The notes under the pieces were generated by a model. It made no database searches. It saw only the letters and a program-made list of their open reading frames with translations, and was not told the origin of the DNA. Below, in pieces: positions 6,837 to 10,628 of a stretch of DNA of 10,628 nt. This DNA comes from Spirochaetaceae bacterium (lineage in GTDB: Bacteria > Spirochaetota > Spirochaetia > B11-G9): assembly GCA_030643345.1 (NCBI GenBank), contig DAOWMA010000033.1, positions 1 through 10,628 on the forward strand, given 5' to 3'. Position numbers and translations under genes: made by a program. The stretch's first letter is position 1. Each line of letters begins with the position of its first letter.

Positions 6837-8369
6837 TTATTCATTTGTTTCTATAGGTTCTATTTGTTCAATTTGAAGAAATCGGACAAAATGTTCTCCA
6901 TTTGGTATAAATCCTGTGATTGTCAAATCACCGGGTATAAGAATAATTGTTCTAATTATTTCAGTTTCATTAATCTCTTCAAAATAGTCATATTTGTAAC
7001 TTAGTGTTTGCTTAACCAGATTATTCTCATTTAAAATCATGAATTCGGCGATTTTTATACCATTATCAAAAAGATAAAATCCTCCATTTATTGTATTTTT
7101 ACCGGTTTTAAGGGTATAATCAGGAGTATCAAAAAATATTTCGTCCCCTGTATCACTCCTGTAATAACCTGATAGTAGTGGTATAATAGATTCTGATGAG
7201 TTTGAGCGAAAATCTCTTATTAAAGCTCTTTGTGTATCTAGACTAAGCTTAAAATAACTTCCCGTCCAAACCTGGCTCTCCGTATTTCTACTATTATGAA
7301 CACTGTTATCTTTAAAACGGATACTTATATTATTCAAGTCCAGTATCCGAACTGACAAAGTAACATCAAGAAATGGAACTAGTTCATTTGTGCATGTAAT
7401 TTGCAGGGTATTTGAAAGAGTCTTACTTGAAGTCTTCCAAATATAAATTTCCTGAAAATCATTATCGGAAAATACAATTTGTTCATTTTCAGGACCAAAA
7501 AAGACAAAAGGTTTATTATATGCAAGACTACTGTCTGAAGAAGATAACATCCATGGTCCATTTAGAAAACTTTTAAAATACTCTCTTCCGCTTCTGTAAA
7601 GTTCTCTAAGTTTTATGTTTTCTATTTCATCACCGGGAATTTTCTCTTCACTTATAAGCTTGTATAGAGAATCCTGGTTTCTCCAAAAGTAAGTTTTCTG
7701 TATAAGATCAAGAATATTATCTGAAAGCGGATCTGTTTTTGTAACAATAATTGGAAAGCTTATACCTCCACTGATTCCTGATTGATATGCCTGAGTACGT
7801 TTTTCTTCCTTTATCTCAATATTTCCATCAATTTTTAATTTAATTATTTCAGAAAAATTTAATACAAGGCCCCCTCTTGAATGTGTTCGTCTATAGATAT
7901 TCAGGGTTTCCTCTCCATCAAGGTCTGTTCCTGAACAGACTATTTCCAGGTTATGATCACCGGTTATGTCTGTCAGAGTAAGTAAAAAAGAACGACTGTT
8001 ATCACAACTTGTTTCTGCTTCCCATGAAATAGAATAGGAGTTCATAATATAATCAAAATCTGCTACCAGCACTTTCACAGGTGATCCGGTAACTGAATTA
8101 TCCTTAACTATCAGAATTTGTTCATCATCGGTATCTAAATCAAGATTGGTATCAATTAAATCTATAAGAAAATAATCCGGGTTTACAGTTACTTTTGGAA
8201 TATTCTCATTGTCAGTCGTATTAACAGTATTCTTTGTTACTTCATTTTGGGTTATATTGGTATTATAAACAGGATTGATTTCCACTGGTTTTGTTATCTC
8301 TACCTGAGAATCCTGCCGGCATCCTGTCAACACTAAAAGTAAAATAAGAAAAATTAGAAAGTGCTTCAC
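6837..8369 (-). CDS. Large lipoprotein with acidic FG-GAP-like motifs
   Basis: A 510-residue lipoprotein: MKHFLIFLILLLVLTGC has lipobox L-T-G-C with lipidated Cys17. An Asn/Thr-rich linker follows (about 28-62). Residues 68-160 hold two acidic motifs resembling calcium-binding FG-GAP/VCBS loops: DTNLDLDTDDEQILIV (73-88) and TDITGDHNLEIVCSGTDLDG (133-152). The middle and C-terminal parts (about 280-500) are beta-rich. A last segment, GYYRSDTGDEIFF through NTINGGFYLFDNG, looks like a small barrel or sandwich. The layout reminds me of proteins annotated as pallilysin-related adhesins in treponemes, but I see no HExxH metalloprotease motif and cannot confirm homology. The start is GTG, with GAGGTG 5 nt upstream, and the signal peptide begins there. 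It lies 9 nt after the DHH gene stop as the last gene of that operon. Two mature cysteines, Cys122 and Cys145, could form a disulfide. Confidence 0.85.
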   Translation of the reverse strand: MKHFLIFLILLLVLTGCRQDSQVEITKPVEINPVYNTNITQNEVTKNTVNTTDNENIPKVTVNPDYFLIDLIDTNLDLDTDDEQILIVKDNSVTGSPVKVLVADFDYIMNSYSISWEAETSCDNSRSFLLTLTDITGDHNLEIVCSGTDLDGEETLNIYRRTHSRGGLVLNFSEIIKLKIDGNIEIKEEKRTQAYQSGISGGISFPIIVTKTDPLSDNILDLIQKTYFWRNQDSLYKLISEEKIPGDEIENIKLRELYRSGREYFKSFLNGPWMLSSSDSSLAYNKPFVFFGPENEQIVFSDNDFQEIYIWKTSSKTLSNTLQITCTNELVPFLDVTLSVRILDLNNISIRFKDNSVHNSRNTESQVWTGSYFKLSLDTQRALIRDFRSNSSESIIPLLSGYYRSDTGDEIFFDTPDYTLKTGKNTINGGFYLFDNGIKIAEFMILNENNLVKQTLSYKYDYFEEINETEIIRTIILIPGDLTITGFIPNGEHFVRFLQIEQIEPIETNE

Positions 8370-8374
8370 AGCAT

Positions 8375-8380
8375 CACCTC
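8375..8380 (-). promoter_or_regulatory. Shine-Dalgarno GAGGTG for the GTG-started lipoprotein
   Basis: GAGGTG on the minus strand overlaps the TGA stop of the DHH gene and lies 5 nt before the GTG at 8369. It favours this start, which opens directly into the signal peptide, and suggests coupled translation with the DHH gene. Confidence 0.65.
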
Positions 8381-9386
8381 AATTAAAATACACTTCCAGC
8401 ATTTTTAACACTTTTTCCTTTATTTCTTCAAGGGGATACCTGCTTTTAAACCCGGCAGCAGTTCTGTGACCGCCTCCGTTAAAAATTTGCGCTATAGCAG
8501 CAACATCTATACTGCCTTTGGACCTCATAGAACATCTAAGTACTCCCTCAGAGTTCTCCTTGAAAAAGACTGATACTTTAATTGTTTTACTTTTTAAGGG
8601 TGTATTAATTATTGCATCTGCTTCTTCATACAAAGCTCCGCATTCTTTTATGGTTTCTTTTAGCATTATTTGGACAGCTACATGTTGATCATAGTATAGT
8701 TTTAAAGTTGAAGAAACCTTTGCCTGCAATTTAAGGGCAGAAACAGAATTGCTTTCGTATATCCTGCTGTATATATCATTTGGTAAAACACCTTTACTTA
8801 CAAGCTTATATGCTATCCTGAATGTTTTTGCTGTAGTTTTAGGATATATAAAGGACCCGGTATCATAAACAATCCCGACAAATAGAGCCTGGGCAACATT
8901 AAAATCAATTTCAAAACTGAAAAAATCAAACAAGTCATACAGTATTTCGCATGTGGAGGAAGCATTACTCATGATAAGAATGTTATCAGTAGTTTTTTCA
9001 AAAGATTCATGGTGGTCAATAATAATATGATGCTTTGCTTTACTCAAAATTTTTTCATTAATTCCGCCGATATTGTATATATCATTAGTATCGAGAATAA
9101 TAAGGGTATATTTTTCAATATCTTTAGGTATTGTATAGTTATTCTGAAGGACCTGAAAAGAATTGTCATAGTCAAGAAAAGTATATCGTTCTGCCATTGA
9201 ATCGGCATTTACAACTTTAACATTCTTGCCAAGAGATTTCAGCGCACTGTACATTGCACTTTCACTTCCTATTGCGTCACCATCCGGAGTTTCATGAGCA
9301 GTAATAATAAAATTGTCATTATTCAGTATATAATCAGTGATATACCTGAATTTATTATTATACAGCTCCATCTTTCGTTTCTTCAT
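8379..9386 (-). CDS. nrnA: DHH/DHHA1 phosphoesterase, NrnA-like (nano-RNase / pAp phosphatase)
   Basis: A 335-residue cytoplasmic protein with the complete two-domain DHH architecture. Manganese-binding motifs are all present: HETPDGDAIGSE (31-42, with His31, Asp35 and Asp37), ILDTND (97-102, Asp99), IDHHES (123-128) and YDTGSF (174-179, Asp175). The C-terminal DHHA1 domain ends with IFNGGGHRTAAGF (301-313), the substrate-binding glycine loop. Members of this family degrade 2-5 nt RNAs from the 5' or 3' end and/or dephosphorylate pAp; some act on pApA-type dinucleotides. The length matches NrnA. The exact substrate cannot be told from sequence. The start is uncertain: the first ATG (9386) has GGAGG directly against it with no spacer, while Met6 (9371) is 15 nt from it. 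Either choice overlaps the VWA gene, by 29 or 14 nt, so translation is probably coupled. Confidence 0.9.
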   Translation of the reverse strand: MKKRKMELYNNKFRYITDYILNNDNFIITAHETPDGDAIGSESAMYSALKSLGKNVKVVNADSMAERYTFLDYDNSFQVLQNNYTIPKDIEKYTLIILDTNDIYNIGGINEKILSKAKHHIIIDHHESFEKTTDNILIMSNASSTCEILYDLFDFFSFEIDFNVAQALFVGIVYDTGSFIYPKTTAKTFRIAYKLVSKGVLPNDIYSRIYESNSVSALKLQAKVSSTLKLYYDQHVAVQIMLKETIKECGALYEEADAIINTPLKSKTIKVSVFFKENSEGVLRCSMRSKGSIDVAAIAQIFNGGGHRTAAGFKSRYPLEEIKEKVLKMLEVYFN

Positions 9387-10464
9387 CCTCCAATTTTTTG
9401 CGCTGAATTATTCTAAAAGAATAGAAAATTAAGATGATTACTACGATAGCAATTATTAAATAGTATATAAAATCAGGGATTCCTTTATTCATTATCACTT
9501 CAATATGGTGAACTGCGGGTGTGAATGAATTTTTATCTCCAAAGATAAAGACAACTTCAGACACATAATCGTTTTCCTTAACTGGAAAGATTACGGGGAT
9601 ATCAATTTTTGACACTTTTCCAGGATCAACCTGAAATTCAAAAGTATTTGATAGAATATTTACACTTTTCTGGTTATCGGATATTAATTTAATCTCGAGA
9701 ATTTTTATACTCTGTGTTTTATTATAATTAGTGCTTGTAATTTCTAATTCAAGTACAGCATTTCCTGTTTTCTCCAGCTTAATTTTGTCAGGGAAAAGTG
9801 TTAGATCCATTCTTCCAAGGAAATTGTCAATACTTTCACTAATTCCCTGGCTGTCTGCACTCTCAGATACTACTGAATAACCTGCAGAGAGTTCCTGTGC
9901 GATTTCTTTAGCCGCCGATTTTGTACCAATTCCAAGAACTATAATTTTCCATCCTGATTTTTGGATTTCTTTAGTGTTTTCCAGGAATTCATGGTTAAAA
10001 CTTCCATCAGGTGAGTAGAACGGGCTGTCAGGAGGTGCTTCCTGTTTGCCATCGGTTATTAGAAGCATATATTTTCTGGCTGATTTGTTTTCTGATTTAA
10101 TATTGGACCTTAAATAATCCAGCGCATTCCCAATATCTGTGAATCGTCCATCAGCATGCAGATTTTGTACATCAGTTTTAAGTTCTTTAAGTTCTTTTCC
10201 AGATGAAATATATCCATTAAAAGAACTATCGGTACTGCCGTAAAATGGGATTAACAGAAAATAATCTCCTAAAACAACTATTTTCTCAAGAATATGTTCA
10301 ACAACATACTCCTTTACTGATTCTATCTCTTCAACCATGGATAAAGATTTATCCAAAACATGATAAATTTCGATATTCTCTGCTCTTTTATCCGCAATTA
10401 GATAAGAAATTGGTATAATTGAAAAAAAACATAAAAAAAATATAAAAATAGATTTTTTATTAAT
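9358..10464 (-). CDS. Exported VWA-domain protein with C-terminal membrane anchor; probable ATT start
   Basis: The first canonical start, TTG at 10356, would begin inside the VWA metal site. Upstream the frame stays open to a TAA at 10485-10483 and encodes an obvious signal peptide and first VWA strand: NKKSIFIFFLCFFSIIPI, a cleavage region near YLIA24, then NIEIYHVLDKSLSM. No ATG, GTG or TTG exists there. ATT at 10464-10462, 7 nt after AGG, fits best and gives 368 residues. MIDAS residues are complete: Asp38-x-Ser40-x-Ser42, Thr109 (RFTDIG) and Asp138 (ITDG). A beta-sandwich-like region (about 220-325) leads to a membrane helix at about 332-353 and a charged tail. So the VWA domain is periplasmic and membrane-tethered, presumably binding a protein ligand through a divalent metal. 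It heads the operon with the DHH enzyme and the lipoprotein. A sequencing error near the contig end is the main alternative to the ATT start. Confidence 0.82.
   Translation of the reverse strand: MNKKSIFIFFLCFFSIIPISYLIADKRAENIEIYHVLDKSLSMVEEIESVKEYVVEHILEKIVVLGDYFLLIPFYGSTDSSFNGYISSGKELKELKTDVQNLHADGRFTDIGNALDYLRSNIKSENKSARKYMLLITDGKQEAPPDSPFYSPDGSFNHEFLENTKEIQKSGWKIIVLGIGTKSAAKEIAQELSAGYSVVSESADSQGISESIDNFLGRMDLTLFPDKIKLEKTGNAVLELEITSTNYNKTQSIKILEIKLISDNQKSVNILSNTFEFQVDPGKVSKIDIPVIFPVKENDYVSEVVFIFGDKNSFTPAVHHIEVIMNKGIPDFIYYLIIAIVVIILIFYSFRIIQRKKLEDEETKDGAV
9387..9391 (-). promoter_or_regulatory. GGAGG Shine-Dalgarno with unusual spacing before the DHH gene
   Basis: GGAGG directly abuts the ATG at 9386 and lies 15 nt before the in-frame ATG at 9371. 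Neither spacing is optimal (usually 5-9 nt). It therefore leaves the start unresolved, and initiation may depend on ribosomes terminating at the overlapping VWA stop. Confidence 0.4.
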
Positions 10465-10471
10465 TGTTTTA

Positions 10472-10474
10472 CCT
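10472..10474 (-). promoter_or_regulatory. Shine-Dalgarno AGG before the putative ATT start of the VWA gene
   Basis: On the minus strand TATATAGGTAAAACA precedes ATT at 10464, giving a 7-nt spacer between AGG and ATT. No other canonical or near-canonical start with a suitable Shine-Dalgarno is present in this open frame upstream of the VWA metal-binding motif. The match is short, so this is only moderate support. Confidence 0.4.
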
Positions 10475-10510
10475 ATATAATGTTAATAATAAAATATTTG
10501 TTTCTTTAAC

Positions 10511-10554
10511 TAAAGCATAAAATGAAAAAAAAAAAAAAATGCTTTAAATTTTTT
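10511..10554 (+). terminator. Weak hairpin with T-tract in the A-rich tail
   Basis: An 8-bp perfect inverted repeat, TAAAGCAT (10511-10518) and ATGCTTTA (10539-10546), encloses a 20-nt A-rich loop. It is followed by TTTTTT at 10549-10554. On the plus strand this resembles an intrinsic terminator, but the stem is short and AT-rich and no plus-strand gene precedes it. It may be chance in low-complexity sequence. Confidence 0.2.
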
Positions 10555-10628
10555 AACAAATTTAAAAATTAATATAAAATAAAAAAAAAAAAAAGAAAAG
10601 AGAAAAGAAAAAAAAAGAAAAACGCAAC

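Larger units (their letters stand above)
10465..10628. other. A-rich low-complexity region, probable contig end
   Basis: No gene is visible here. The stretch contains a run of 15 A (10525-10539) and an unbroken 42-nt purine tract (10581-10622, A with scattered G) on the plus strand. It should hold the promoter of the VWA-DHH-lipoprotein operon, but no element stands out clearly from the AT-rich background. The composition is abruptly different from the rest of the window, which suggests an assembly end or a low-quality tail. Confidence 0.6.

Noticed and set aside
9358..10356. VWA gene starting at TTG 10356 (332 residues)
   Set aside because: This start would remove the first VWA strand and the export signal and place the MIDAS Asp at residue 2. 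The upstream frame supplies both missing parts.
1..10628. Mobile element, CRISPR array, tRNA or rRNA
   Set aside because: I saw no transposase or integrase motifs, no spaced direct repeats, no tRNA T-loop signatures and no conserved rRNA segments on either strand.

Overview
The window is an AT-rich stretch of a diderm (Gram-negative-type) bacterial chromosome, most likely from a spirochaete (Spirochaetota, Treponema/Spirochaeta-like). That placement is an inference. It rests on a small beta-barrel outer-membrane protein next to folD, several large lipoproteins with spirochaete-like lipoboxes, a long-armed LytR-CpsA-Psr protein, and a VWA protein near a lipoprotein with acidic FG-GAP-like motifs. 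I see no mobile element, CRISPR array, tRNA or rRNA. Coding density is very high. Four of the nine genes use a non-ATG start: two TTG, one GTG, and one probable ATT.

Layout. (1) Positions 1-1352, minus strand: a TTG-initiated outer-membrane beta-barrel gene followed 11 nt later by a lipoprotein gene that runs off the left edge. The lipoprotein carries propeller-like repeats of about 42 residues. (2) Positions 1353-1522: a divergent intergenic region with a plausible promoter in each direction. (3) Positions 1523-6834, plus strand: folD; a hairpin and possible internal promoter; a 681-residue LCP protein whose periplasmic arm holds three diverged copies of one module; miaB, overlapping the LCP stop by 4 nt; and an exported TPR-SPOR protein, overlapping the miaB stop by 1 nt. 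(4) Positions 6837-10464, minus strand, convergent and only 2 nt away: transcribed right to left, an exported VWA protein with a C-terminal membrane anchor, an NrnA-like DHH/DHHA1 phosphoesterase overlapping its 3' end, and a 510-residue lipoprotein. (5) Positions 10465-10628: low-complexity A-rich sequence that looks like a contig end.

How the genes may work together. FolD (one-carbon metabolism), MiaB (tRNA thiomethylation) and the DHH enzyme (nano-RNA or pAp turnover) are cytoplasmic housekeeping functions. Most of the others are envelope proteins: an LCP family glycopolymer transferase candidate, a SPOR-type peptidoglycan binder, a VWA protein, two lipoproteins and an outer-membrane barrel. 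The main departures from routine annotation are the VWA gene, whose first canonical start codon would remove its signal peptide and first beta strand, and the LCP arm, whose triplicated module I do not recognise. I did not find a clearly new multi-gene system. The closest candidate is the VWA-DHH-lipoprotein operon.
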